A stretch of DNA of 64,000 nucleotides from Phytomonas francai. Taxonomy: Eukaryota > Euglenozoa > Kinetoplastea > Trypanosomatida > Trypanosomatidae. A program made the position numbers and the translations under genes. The notes beneath the pieces were generated by a model. That model did no database searches, was not told the origin of the DNA, and worked only from the letters and a program-made list of their open reading frames with translations. The DNA lies in NCBI GenBank assembly GCA_001766655.1, contig MJCC01000009.1:261225-325224 (forward strand). The letters run 5' to 3'. Shown here piece by piece: positions 1-9,586 of this stretch. Numbering within the stretch: the stretch's first letter is position 1; each line of letters opens with the position of its first letter.

Positions 1-2
1 GC

Positions 3-866
3 GCGGAGGGGCTCGCGGCCGACCTCCGCCAGAGCCTCGCCGAGCGCCTCCGCTTCCAGCGCGAGGCCGAGGCCGCCTTCGACGAGCTCCAGCCCCTCCG
101 CGCGCGCGCGGCCGCCCTCGAGGACGAGCTCCATCGCCTCCGCTCCGCCGAAAAGGCGCCGGAAAGCGCGGACGGCCTCGAGGACGCGCTCGATCGCCTC
201 CGCTCCGCCGACCAGACGCCGGAAAGCGCGGACGGCCTCCCGGCGCCCCCGCAAACGCCCCACGCGAGGCTGCTGAACCTCAACGCGTCCCTCCAGCAGC
301 GCCTGGGGAATATGGAGCGGGAGCTCGCGACGGCCTTCACAGCCCTCCAGTCCCCGCCCTCATTCGACGAAATCGATTCGCCGGGGCTGGAAAACGGGGA
401 GGCGGGCTCGACGGCCGAGGACGCGGAGCGGCCCCTTCCCGATCCGCCCCATTTTCCGAGCCCCCATTCGGCGTGGGTCCCCGCAAATGAAAACCCGCGG
501 TTCGATTTGCCGACGCCGCTCGTGCAGGAGGTCGTGCAGAACCTTCTCAAGGAGCTCCGGCAGCTTCGGCATGACCTCAAACAGGCCCACCACGTGCATA
601 AGCAGCTCTCAAAGAAATGGAAAGACCTGAAAAAAGAGCACGCGGCTGTTCTCGAGGATAATGTTATCCTCGCAAACGGGGCTGAGGCCGTCTACAAGAA
701 GTTGACCGAATTAAAGAGCCGGGAGGGAAAGCTTGCCAAGCCAAGACCGACCCTATTTCTGAGGGTTGATGAGTCTAAGCACAGTAGGTCTCATCATCGC
801 GAGAAAAAGGAATCGAATCGACACCCATCCCCACGACTCTTGAAGAAGTATCCGTCACCACTATAA
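3..866 (+). CDS. Coiled-coil protein, 5'-truncated by the window edge
   Basis: The frame is open from the left edge to a TAA at 864-866, so this is the C-terminal 287 residues of a longer protein; the first in-window ATG (312) is unlikely to be the start. The upstream part is a Glu/Arg/Leu/Ala-rich heptad-like sequence, with a 20-residue unit repeated in tandem at 121-240. A Pro/Ser-rich linker follows. A second predicted coiled coil runs from about 520 to 720 (VVQNLLKELRQLRHDLKQ, then a Lys-rich helix), and the tail is basic and His/Ser-rich. No catalytic motif is visible. It is probably a structural or cytoskeletal protein, but I do not recognise the family. It is the first gene of the + array. 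Confidence 0.75.
   Translation, partial: AEGLAADLRQSLAERLRFQREAEAAFDELQPLRARAAALEDELHRLRSAEKAPESADGLEDALDRLRSADQTPESADGLPAPPQTPHARLLNLNASLQQRLGNMERELATAFTALQSPPSFDEIDSPGLENGEAGSTAEDAERPLPDPPHFPSPHSAWVPANENPRFDLPTPLVQEVVQNLLKELRQLRHDLKQAHHVHKQLSKKWKDLKKEHAAVLEDNVILANGAEAVYKKLTELKSREGKLAKPRPTLFLRVDESKHSRSHHREKKESNRHPSPRLLKKYPSPL
121..240 (+). repeat. Two-copy 60-bp in-frame tandem repeat
   Basis: Bases 121-180 and 181-240 align without gaps with about six differences. Each encodes a 20-residue unit ending in PESADGL. The copies lie inside the coiled-coil region and keep the reading frame. Confidence 0.9.
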
Positions 867-1398
867 CGGACTCATCTGTAAAAGAAAAGAAGCAAAATAT
901 AGAAAACTGAGAAAGGCGTGAATTTCGCTCTTTCCTTGCTCTAATTGGCGCCAAAAAAAAACACCTGTTTGGGTATGCTTTTGAGCTCAACAAGTTTTCC
1001 CATTATGGTTTTTCTCAAATAAAATTTCACAGCCATTGTGCATTCATGTAGTAAAAATAGACAAAAAGTGTCTTTGAAGGTACTTTGGTGTGTGATTAAA
1101 GTGCGTTTATTTTCCCTTTTTCCTATATCCATTTGTATTTTCGAGTAAATGAAACAGTCGAAGCGGAGCAAAAGCGAACTAGTTATTGTAAACTTGCTAC
1201 TACCGACACGATAGTAGTCTTATCTGTGTTAGGCATTGGCATCACTTCTCTGAAAAGTGGCCGAAGTCGATTGGGGGAAAAAAAAAAGAGGAAGGTAAAG
1301 ATGAAATTTAATGCGGCGGCGACTTTTTGTTGGAAGCCTGTCCGATGCAAACCCAACAGTCTTGTCAAGCCTAGCTTTAGGTGTCTGAACAGCTGTGG
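867..1398. other. Spacer, AT-rich
   Basis: This stretch holds poly-A (950-960), a pyrimidine tract near 1110-1125 (tttccctttttcctatatcc) and several AGs before the next gene, consistent with a polyadenylation/trans-splicing spacer. I see no gene. A second open frame with an ATG at 1301 enters the next gene but has an unlikely amino-acid composition (see the EF-hand gene). Confidence 0.6.
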
Positions 1399-2350
1399 AT
1401 GGATATCATCTTCACCAAACGATATCAAGACTTCGTACGCGGTCTTCCGAGGCTTCTCGTGGAAAAACCCCTTTATGACGTCCTCATCGCCGGAACCGAC
1501 TGCCGCCCCTGGTGTTCTTCCCAGCTCATGCGCACGTTCGGAGAAGACGCCGACGGGCAGCCCATTCTCCCCCGATAAAGCGGATTGGGGCAGTAAGTTC
1601 ATGAACGAACGCCTCGCCGGGGCCTGCCTGGATCTTCTAGAGCTCTGTAGAAGCCCGGCAAACGGCCGAGGTGCCCGGCCCCCCTGCGATTCCGCCGCGA
1701 AGGAGCGTTTGTGGAAGGTCGCCGAGATGCTCCTGCGGGAAAGCGCGCACGCGCCGGCCGAGCAGTTCGACATCGTCTACGACGCCCTCCGCTCTCCGAT
1801 CGCGCGCGGCGAACTTCCGGTCCGTCGGGCGCTGATGGTCGTCCTCGAGGGGGTCGCGCCGGGGCCCGTTTATCGCCTTTTTGAGGCCGAGGACCTCATT
1901 GCGCCGGCCGCGGACGCCGTCGAAGGGGCCTCGCGGCGGGCGAGCCTCGAGAAGTTCATCCACGCCCTCCTCGGCCGGCTGGAGGTCCCGGACGGCCTCA
2001 CCGCGGCGGAGGTCCTTCGCGCGCACGCCGAGGATTTTAAACGCGCCTTCCCGACGGCCGCGCTCAGCCCGGCGTTTCTCGAGCTCGAGAAGAACGCCGT
2101 CCGGATCGCCGCGCAGGCGAGGCTGATCAAACTTCTCGCGGAGCTCTTCGCCGCGTTTGACAAGGAGCGAACGGGGAAGGTTCCGCTCGCGGAGTTTCAA
2201 CGCACCGCCGAGCGGGTGCTGGGAAAGGAAATGACGGGTCAGCTCCTGGAAGGCGTCCGTACCGATGCGGAAGGGAATCTCGCGTATGCACAGCTCACCG
2301 CACTGCTTACACAGCTACCACCATCGCAAATACGTGAAAAAAATCAATAA
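1399..2350 (+). CDS. EF-hand-containing hypothetical protein with probable one-base frameshift
   Basis: Two overlapping frames make up this gene. From the ATG at 1399, frame 1 gives a plausible protein start (MDIIFTKRYQDFVRGLPRLL) that ends at TAA 1576-1578. The rest, in frame 2, runs to TAA 2348-2350. Removing one C from the C5 run at 1569-1573 joins them smoothly. Read without a shift, frame 2 would start at ATG 1301, but its first 90 residues are Ser/Cys/Pro-rich and look non-coding. The C-terminus carries an EF-hand loop (DKERTGKVPLAE, with D at 1, E at 3, G at 6 and E at 12) followed by a second, degenerate loop, suggesting Ca2+ binding. The middle is helical and Ala/Leu-rich. The family is not recognised. 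The break could be an assembly error or a real pseudogene mutation. Confidence 0.65.
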
Positions 2351-2651
2351 ATAAGTAGGCTTTGACTACATGGTTTGGTAATACCTATATATCGTTATAG
2401 ATATATAGAGATATTTATCGAATCCATTAGTAGCGTGAAAGGAATTGCGCACAAAATAAAAGTGCCGCCAATTGATCAATCCTATGCCAATTTTCCATTC
2501 AAGGTGGTTTATTTGTGTGCATGCTTTTATCTATTTATTTATTTTTATCGTTATTCTACGCTTCTTTTACCTATTGAGGTTCTTTAGTTAAGGTTTTGAT
2601 ATTTACAGGAGTTCAGAGAGAGGTGTTTTTCTACACACTTGCTTACGCGGC
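2351..2651. promoter_or_regulatory. Spacer with trans-splice signal for the mtRNAP gene
   Basis: A T/C-rich tract at about 2515-2585 (tttatctatttatttattt and following) leads to AGs at about 2588-2592, roughly 60 nt before the ATG at 2652. This fits a spliced-leader acceptor. No gene is seen. Confidence 0.45.
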
Positions 2652-5600
2652 ATGGCACGCAGTGTTTTCGGTTTCCGAAATGCATTGCTTTTGCAGGCCC
2701 AAAGGCGCATCCTCGTCGCGGGCCCACCCTTCCATCGAGGCCATTCCCATACGCTTCGGCCTTCCCAGTCCGCTTCTAGGCTGGCCGTGGTGGAGGCAAA
2801 CTCAGGGCTCGCATTTAAACAGCCCAAACGCTGGTTTACCGCCCCCCCAATCGCGACCACGGCCATTCGACTCACTCCCCTGCGTGAGCAGCCCCACCTG
2901 AAGTTGAGTCCAATCGATATCCCTTCCTCCGCCGCGGCTCCTTTCGCCAAACCCTCCAGTGCGAAGTCCAAAAATGGGAGGGCGTACGGCGAGAAAGTCG
3001 AAGCGAGCTCTATTCCCGATAAGACGACAAACCCGATGGAGTCGAATACCGAACCACCTCCCCATCGAGGTCCCTCCTCGAAAAAGACAAGCGAGAATGC
3101 AAGGGTAAAAAGGAAGCAGCCTGGGAAATCGAAAAAAACGTCGAAAAGGACTAAAGAGCATCTCGATTCGGCTGAAACGCATGCTCGGCAGGGGAAGCAA
3201 ACCCCCGGCGGCGATGGTGACGAAGAATTCTCCTTCACCGACTCCTTTGAGGATATCTTTCAGCTCCACGAAAGCCCCGCGGGGGAAGTGGGGGTCGGGC
3301 GGGGCAACCCCAAGGGCGAGGAATCCCTCGATAAGGGAGGCGATCCGGCCGATGGGGGGGAAAGTGTTGGGATGGCCTCGCCACCTTCTGCGGAGTTTGC
3401 GAGCTCGAACGTGGATCCGTTCGATTTGCTCACCCCGAGTTTAGACATGGACGCGAGCGGCGTGGGCGACGGCGGCGGCGGCTTCGAGCTCGCCCCCCCG
3501 AGTGCGAAGAACCCATCGCAGATGGAGGCCGTTCTCTCAGCGGTGGATATGCTCTGCGATGACTTGTACTACTGCAAGACCGACGTCCTTCGCTCGTACG
3601 CGCGGACGCGCTCAATCACGGGCCGCACGAAAGCGGAGCTCGTCCTGCGCATCATCGAGGCGGCGAACCGGGCCGCGCACGGCGAGTCCGAGGACCTCTC
3701 GCTCACCAAACGCCTCCTCGGCGACGTCTTCCGCGAGGACGTCCGGACGAGCGGGCTGCGGACGGCCTGGACGAACAAATCGCTCGAGGCCTCGCACGTC
3801 GAGCTCGCCTGCGATCGCCACCTCAGTTTCGAGGTGATGGTGAACACGAATAAGGTGCTGATGGCGCGGCGGAACGGCGCCGACGCGATGCGGGTCCTCC
3901 GCCGGCTCTCGCGGAGCTTCCAGCAGGACTACGAGGCGCTCTCAACGAGCGCCGTCGGCGGCGTCTTTCGCACGTACAAGGCGGAGGCGGACCAGCTCGT
4001 GAAGGGGCTCTCGCTGACGGAGGTGGTGAGCCCGTTCGCGGTCTTCCTGGTGGCCTACGTTCGCTACGGGGCCTCGCGAAATTTGCTCACGCGGACGGAC
4101 GTGAACGGCCGGCTTGTCCGGCTCGAGCTCGTGCAGCCCGGCCTAGAGGAGGGCGAGGGCCGGACGCTGCAGGGGATGATGGCCCTCCTCGACGACGTCG
4201 TCGCCGCCGTGGAGCGGCGCGCGGGCTGCTTTGGTGAGAAGCGCACGCAGTGGGGCCAGGAGACGTCGGAGGTGCTCGTCGCGAACGCGCAGGCCTTCAG
4301 CGAGGCCGACCACGGGAAATGGCAGACGGAGCTGGCCCCGGCCTGGGTGCACGACCTCGCCGGGATGTTCAACAACTGGGAGGCCGTCCTGCGCACCGAC
4401 GTCCCGCTCTTCGAGGACGTCCCGCGGTACTTCTTCGACTGCGTGCTGAACGGCGTCGTCAGCTACTACCTCCTGCGCAAGATCTACGGCGACATCGTGA
4501 CCCCGAACGACATCCTGCTCTCCAACCGCCGCTCGCTCCGGGTCGCCCTGCAAAAGCACTTCAACGACCCCGAAAAGGCCTTCCTGGCGATCCACGAGCT
4601 CCTGACCTACGTCCAGGTCGACGGCGCCAACACCACGACGCGCGGCGTCAAGGGCAACTTCTTTAGCTCCGTCCTCTCCCAGATGCAGGGGACCTTCAGC
4701 AACTCCGAGCACGGCGTCCTACAAAATGAGCGCGTGGCGGTTATTCTGAACGAGGTGTGCACGACGGTCTCGTCCTGCACGCGGAGCTGCGGGCTCCTTC
4801 AGCTCCTCGTCAAGCTCACCGAGGACCTGAGCTTCCACTTTCGCTTTCAGAGAATATTTAAGCAGCTGAACGCGACGGACCGCAAGACCATCCGGACGAA
4901 GCCGAGCATCAACATGACCCAGACGCTCGGGTACTTTGAAAAGGAGCTCAGCGTGGCGCCGATCTCGACCAAGGCGGTGGGGTTTTTGGTCATCCAGCTC
5001 CTGTACGCGTCGATGTGCAGCGGCGCGGACGGCCGCGCGCCCGTGGTGGAGCGCTATCAAAGCGTCCTCAACCGCGAGGAGTTGGACGTGATCGAGCTGA
5101 CCGACATGGCCGAGACCCAGGTGCGCGACCTGCACGTCGCGTTTCCGCCCCAGCTCTCGTACAATTCCTGGATGAACGAGTCGGATACGAAGGAGAAGTC
5201 GGTGTACAACGTGCTCCCCTCCGTCGCCGTGAAGGGCTCGACGAACCAGGCCATGCTCATCTCGCAGGCCCCGATGATGCAGGCGCTGGATGCCATCTCC
5301 CGCGTGCCCTGGCGGATTAGCAAGTACATGCTTCACGTGCAGGAGGCCATTGTGCAAGAGGGGTTTGGGTTTGGAAAGATTCGAGCGGGGTTCTACCCCC
5401 TGCACTACTGCGCGCTTAGCCGAGGCGACATGCACTACCCGTCCAAGTGTGCGTCCGGGGTGGGTTCGACCTCGGACGGTCTAGACGATGCCGAGGACGA
5501 CGATAACGACGAGGTCTACAATATCCTAGAGCGTCGCCAGTATAATATGCAGCAAAATAAGGATTGGCGAGAGCTGACAGAGATGCGCAGCAACCGTATT

Positions 5601-6989
5601 CACTATCTCCAGGCCCTTCGCCAGGCCCGCTCCCTTGTGCAGTTCTCGCATATTTACTTCCCCAATAGCATGGATTTCCGCGGCCGCATGTACCCCCTGC
5701 CGGGCCGGCTCAACCACACCGGCTCGGACCCCTTTCGTGGGCTGCTGGAGTACGCGGAGCCGAAGCCGCTGGGAAAGGTCGGCCTGTACTGGCTCAAGGT
5801 TCACCTGGCCAACAAAATGGGCATCAGCAAACTTTCCTTCGACGAGCGCGTGCACTACGTCGACGAGCACATCGAGGACGTCGTGCGCAGCGCGGAGAGC
5901 CCGCTGCGTGGGGATCGCTGGTGGCAGGAGGCGAGCGAGCCGATCCAGTGTTTGATGGCCTGCAAGGACCTCGCCGACGCCCTCAAGTGCTCCCAGGGCC
6001 CCGAAAACTACCTCTCGCGGGTGCCGGTCGCGGTCGACGGCAGCTATAACGGCCTTCAGCACTACTCCGCGATCGGCCGGGACGCCTTCGGGGCGAAGCT
6101 GGTGAACCTCGTCCCGAGCCCGCGCCCCGCGGACGCCTACACGGGTATTTTAAAGGAAATGCTCAAGTTCATCGAGGCCGACGCCGCGCGCGACCACGAG
6201 GTCGCCCAGCGCTGCCTTGGCAGCGGCCGAGGCCAGGACAAGAACCACATCAAGCGCAAGACGATCAAGCGCCCGATCATGACCCAGGTCTACGGCGTCA
6301 CCGGCTACGGCATGTCCGAGCAGATCCTGAACGAGCTGATCAAGCAGAACAAAAGCCACGGCCTCTGGACGAACACGGACATGCGCGAGATGGCGGCGTA
6401 CCTGCGCGAGAAGGTGCTCGAGTCCCTCGGCGTGACCTTCCGCGAGACCCAGAGCTGCCGGCGCTGGCTGAGCGGGGTCACCCAGCAGATCTGGGCGGCC
6501 CAGCCCGCCGAGCTGCGAAACGAGTTCTGCTGGACGACGCCGCTCGGGCTTGTCGTGCGGCAGCCCTACAAGGTCCGCAAGGAGTTCCCGCTCTTCACCC
6601 TCCACGGCTTCACCCGCATCCCCGGCGACTCCGTGGCGCCCGCGAGCCGAAAGCAGCTGACGGCGATCGCGCCGAATCTCATTCATTCCCTCGACGCCAC
6701 CCACCTCGCGATGACCGCGCTCGAAATGCAGCGCCTGGGGCTCTCGATGATGGCCGTCCACGACTCCTACTGGACCTACGCCTGCGACCTCCCCCAGCTC
6801 TCGCAGACGCTCCGCGAGCAGTTCGTCCTGCTCTACAGCCGGTACGACCCCCTCTGGGAACTCAAGGGGCAATGGGAGGAGGCATACTTTATGGACCTCC
6901 GGCGGCATGGGATTAGGCTGCCAGACCCACCCCCGCGCGGGGATTTGGATCTCAACGTCGTCCTCAACTCGCCGTACTTCTTCTCGTAG
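2652..6989 (+). CDS. POLRMT: Mitochondrial DNA-directed RNA polymerase (single-subunit, T7-like)
   Basis: This protein transcribes the mitochondrial (kinetoplast) genome. The 1445 residues begin with a basic, Arg-rich, presequence-like N-terminus, then about 250 residues of low-complexity Pro/Ser/Lys/Gly, then a conserved polymerase body. The T7-family motifs are all visible: DFRGRMYPLPG; motif A VDGSYNGLQH with catalytic Asp at about residue 1129; motif B KRPIMTQVYG with Lys about 1206 and Tyr about 1214; and motif C AVHDSYW with Asp about 1371. The C-terminus ends in hydrophobic/aromatic residues, as in the family. Motif A has Tyr where the family usually has Cys in DG(S/T)C.GLQH. GC content rises sharply in the polymerase body. 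Family identification is firm; mitochondrial location is inferred from the family and the N-terminus. Confidence 0.95.
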   Translation: MARSVFGFRNALLLQAQRRILVAGPPFHRGHSHTLRPSQSASRLAVVEANSGLAFKQPKRWFTAPPIATTAIRLTPLREQPHLKLSPIDIPSSAAAPFAKPSSAKSKNGRAYGEKVEASSIPDKTTNPMESNTEPPPHRGPSSKKTSENARVKRKQPGKSKKTSKRTKEHLDSAETHARQGKQTPGGDGDEEFSFTDSFEDIFQLHESPAGEVGVGRGNPKGEESLDKGGDPADGGESVGMASPPSAEFASSNVDPFDLLTPSLDMDASGVGDGGGGFELAPPSAKNPSQMEAVLSAVDMLCDDLYYCKTDVLRSYARTRSITGRTKAELVLRIIEAANRAAHGESEDLSLTKRLLGDVFREDVRTSGLRTAWTNKSLEASHVELACDRHLSFEVMVNTNKVLMARRNGADAMRVLRRLSRSFQQDYEALSTSAVGGVFRTYKAEADQLVKGLSLTEVVSPFAVFLVAYVRYGASRNLLTRTDVNGRLVRLELVQPGLEEGEGRTLQGMMALLDDVVAAVERRAGCFGEKRTQWGQETSEVLVANAQAFSEADHGKWQTELAPAWVHDLAGMFNNWEAVLRTDVPLFEDVPRYFFDCVLNGVVSYYLLRKIYGDIVTPNDILLSNRRSLRVALQKHFNDPEKAFLAIHELLTYVQVDGANTTTRGVKGNFFSSVLSQMQGTFSNSEHGVLQNERVAVILNEVCTTVSSCTRSCGLLQLLVKLTEDLSFHFRFQRIFKQLNATDRKTIRTKPSINMTQTLGYFEKELSVAPISTKAVGFLVIQLLYASMCSGADGRAPVVERYQSVLNREELDVIELTDMAETQVRDLHVAFPPQLSYNSWMNESDTKEKSVYNVLPSVAVKGSTNQAMLISQAPMMQALDAISRVPWRISKYMLHVQEAIVQEGFGFGKIRAGFYPLHYCALSRGDMHYPSKCASGVGSTSDGLDDAEDDDNDEVYNILERRQYNMQQNKDWRELTEMRSNRIHYLQALRQARSLVQFSHIYFPNSMDFRGRMYPLPGRLNHTGSDPFRGLLEYAEPKPLGKVGLYWLKVHLANKMGISKLSFDERVHYVDEHIEDVVRSAESPLRGDRWWQEASEPIQCLMACKDLADALKCSQGPENYLSRVPVAVDGSYNGLQHYSAIGRDAFGAKLVNLVPSPRPADAYTGILKEMLKFIEADAARDHEVAQRCLGSGRGQDKNHIKRKTIKRPIMTQVYGVTGYGMSEQILNELIKQNKSHGLWTNTDMREMAAYLREKVLESLGVTFRETQSCRRWLSGVTQQIWAAQPAELRNEFCWTTPLGLVVRQPYKVRKEFPLFTLHGFTRIPGDSVAPASRKQLTAIAPNLIHSLDATHLAMTALEMQRLGLSMMAVHDSYWTYACDLPQLSQTLREQFVLLYSRYDPLWELKGQWEEAYFMDLRRHGIRLPDPPPRGDLDLNVVLNSPYFFS

Positions 6990-7190
6990 GAAAGGGTTGA
7001 TTCGTTGCTCTTGGGGGCAGGGAAGGGAAGGGGGTGGGGAATCTTCCCTTCCCCTTCGATCGTCGCCCTCAACAAATTGCTGAGCTTCATCGTTTCGAGG
7101 AGATTGAGTAATTCGCGCCTGTGCGAGTCGCCTATGGTGTTGTAAAAGAGGCGTGCGTGAGAACAGAAAAACTCGGAGGATTGTGTGGCG

Positions 7191-7217
7191 TGTGTGTGTG
7201 TGTGTGTGTGTGTGTGT
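7191..7217. repeat. (TG)n microsatellite
   Basis: An uninterrupted TG run of 27 nt lies in the 3' spacer of the mitochondrial RNA polymerase gene. Confidence 0.95.
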
Positions 7218-8249
7218 CAGACCCCATCCAATGGGTGTCAATAAACAATGTGCAACTCTTCCAAATAAGTGTACCGACGAAATAGGTAAATAGATTTTAA
7301 AACCTATTGAGAGGAATTCTCTGTAAATTACTTAAAATAAAATAAAAAACAGAAGTAGAGACATAGATGTTGTTTTAAACAAATAGCATCGAACAAAATC
7401 GGTTTCGTAATCTTGGTACGACAATTTCTGGATACAAATTGTCACCGTCTGATTCCTTACGTTATATTCACTCTATCTTTTCTCTGGTATTCTTCTTGGA
7501 TCCCTAGCAGACACAAAGCCCCTTACCTCCCTTATCACCCATCTCCCTTCCTTTAAATGGGCATTTTGAAACTGCTATGGTGTTTCCCAGTTGTATATGC
7601 ATATGTATTCATATTCTGACGCTTTTTAGTCCATTGCATGAATAATCGCTTCATCACAGTGAATAATTTCCCCTTTGCCTTGCGGGTTCTAGAAGTACAT
7701 GTGGTCAATCGTGAATTTTACCTAGCAGTTGCGTTGTTTCTATATACTAGAGAAATAACAAATAGAATTAGAATAACTAACGTATCTGTAGAACCGGAGT
7801 GCTTAACTAGCCTGCATGCTTAACGGTAAAAAGAGAAGGAACGTAAGAAATTGTACTTTCAAATTATGATCGGCGAGGTATTTATTCGCACCTTCTATTC
7901 TCACTGTTCATCTTCCCATTAACAAAAGCACTAATTTAGGCATTTCATCTTAACCGGCCACATTTTACCCTCATTTATTCACATGAAAAATAATACTAGA
8001 AAATGTTTATAAAAGTAGCTTGTTGAAATTTCCAAGAGTAAAAATAAATCTGGTGGCATACCCTCAAAATTATCATCTCCATATTCAGCACCACTGACTA
8101 CCTCTGAAACACGTGAACCAATCGAAGGCTTAGGGTATAGAAAATGATCCTGATAAAGTGTTTGAATATCGAAATTAGTCATGAAATATTTGCTAGTGTC
8201 GTTTCCAAACAAAAAAAAAGAGGAAACCTGTTAGACGACTTCTTTTCTT

Positions 8250-8520
8250 GCTTTACTATCAAAGTCTGCACAGTCAAAAGTTCCTCCTTTTTCGGTTAGA
8301 GACGAATCCCACCGTGGGGAGGTCGATTGGCGATCAAAAGGATGCTTTTGAGGTATTTAAAATTCCTCTTCCACGCCTTCACTCCGTTGAGGGAAGATGG
8401 AAATCCAAATTCCCATCCCATTTCGAGAACAATTTTACCGCTACGCATTTCCCATCAAGGATGGGATCCAGTACAAGTAGCTGAAAGCCCCATCATGATG
8501 TCTACGAATCCTTTCGCAAA
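8250..8520. pseudogene. Possible decayed coding island
   Basis: This stretch is clearly less AT-rich than its flanks and reads as fairly protein-like in short pieces on both strands. On - these are a 20-residue piece ending in SYLYWIPSLMGNA and a piece containing MGWEFGFPSSLNGVKAWK; on + a 78-residue frame starts at 8248. Each frame is soon stopped and there is no consistent start. It may be a gene relic or simply a compositional island. Confidence 0.2.
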
Positions 8521-8872
8521 ATCTGAAGTATTAAAGTTCTTCATTAGAACTTTTTACTGCTTTCTTGTCATAATGTCCTAATCCTATGATTTTACATACG
8601 GATTGATAAATCTTCTTTGTGTTGGTGCTGAGAACTGGTATGATTCGAAAATTAGCAGGCTATCTCTTCTCTAAACGACCCTCATCATGTGTTTCTTCCT
8701 CATCCTGCAAATAATAATCTTTTTTGAACTAGCTATATTTAGTAAAAAATTTTCGTTAGTGGGAAGAAAAACGAACAAAAAGAAAATAGAGTATTCGATA
8801 TCTTTTTCGTTCTTCGGGTTGTGAGAGATCTGCAAAAAGATAACAAATACTTGGATAAATAGTACTATTTAG

Positions 8873-9586
8873 ATGAGCCGCACCCTTGATCCTATTTCAG
8901 GCGAAACCCCTCGGTGCAATGGACAATACCAATCGTTAATGATATTTCCGCCGCTTGAAAAGGAGCCCTTTGGTACAAAAAAGCGCAGAAGGCTTATAAA
9001 CAACGTGTCCAACGGCCCTCTTCATTCATTTGGGCTAGATAATAGCACACGTATCTATTCATCTTTCCACCCTAGCGGGTTTTTCCCGGAAACTTACGGG
9101 TATTTTCATGATCTTCGATATCCTAAAGGGCGCAATCAGTTTGACATCTCGCTAAAACTCGATGAATCAAGTAAAAAAAATTCTACGCAGCAACTGAAGG
9201 CACGTGAAAAGAATCGTCTTTTGAAGCAGCTGCGAGAACTCCAGAAGTTCCATACTTCTTCTCTGCAAGAGTCCCCAGCAAATATGTTAAAAACAGGATC
9301 TTCTTCTCAAGGGTCCTCTACGATCAAACACATACGGCCCAAGCTAGCTTTCGTAAAGTTCCAAAATCCTATCACAGCCCCGCTGAACACGCACAGCAGA
9401 TCGGCATATAAACTGGCCTCTACGCAACCATTACGTTCCGGGGTGCTTCGGGACTATGAAATATTTCCCACGCCAACCTGCGTCCTCGAGAGAAAATCGG
9501 TTGCTAGGAATGAACCTCACACCGAGTGCTCCTTAGCTCTGTGCTCAGATAGTTTAACTTACGAGAGATTGCGTATAAGAAACTAA
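8873..9586 (+). CDS. Hypothetical protein, 237 aa
   Basis: The ATG at 8873 follows an AG directly and the frame ends with TAA at 9584-9586. The product is basic and Ser/Asn/Arg-rich. It has one short predicted coiled coil at about residues 105-125 (STQQLKAREKNRLLKQLREL) between regions likely to be disordered. There are no transmembrane segments or recognisable catalytic motifs. Codon use is less GC-rich than in neighbouring genes, which suggests weaker constraint or a lineage-specific gene. I do not recognise a family. Confidence 0.6.
   Translation: MSRTLDPISGETPRCNGQYQSLMIFPPLEKEPFGTKKRRRLINNVSNGPLHSFGLDNSTRIYSSFHPSGFFPETYGYFHDLRYPKGRNQFDISLKLDESSKKNSTQQLKAREKNRLLKQLRELQKFHTSSLQESPANMLKTGSSSQGSSTIKHIRPKLAFVKFQNPITAPLNTHSRSAYKLASTQPLRSGVLRDYEIFPTPTCVLERKSVARNEPHTECSLALCSDSLTYERLRIRN

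Larger units (their letters stand above)
6990..8872. other. Long spacer with (TG)n and a GC-richer island
   Basis: AT-rich spacer of 1.9 kb. It contains a (TG)n run at 7191-7217 and a GC-richer, code-like island at about 8250-8520 that is interrupted in every frame (described separately). I see no intact gene. The tract just before 8873 ends tttAG-ATG. Confidence 0.55.

Noticed and set aside
7979..8212. 77-codon - frame in the RNA polymerase spacer
   Set aside because: Opposite to the array, AT-rich, ends in a Phe/Leu run, and is not clearly linked to the relic island next to it.
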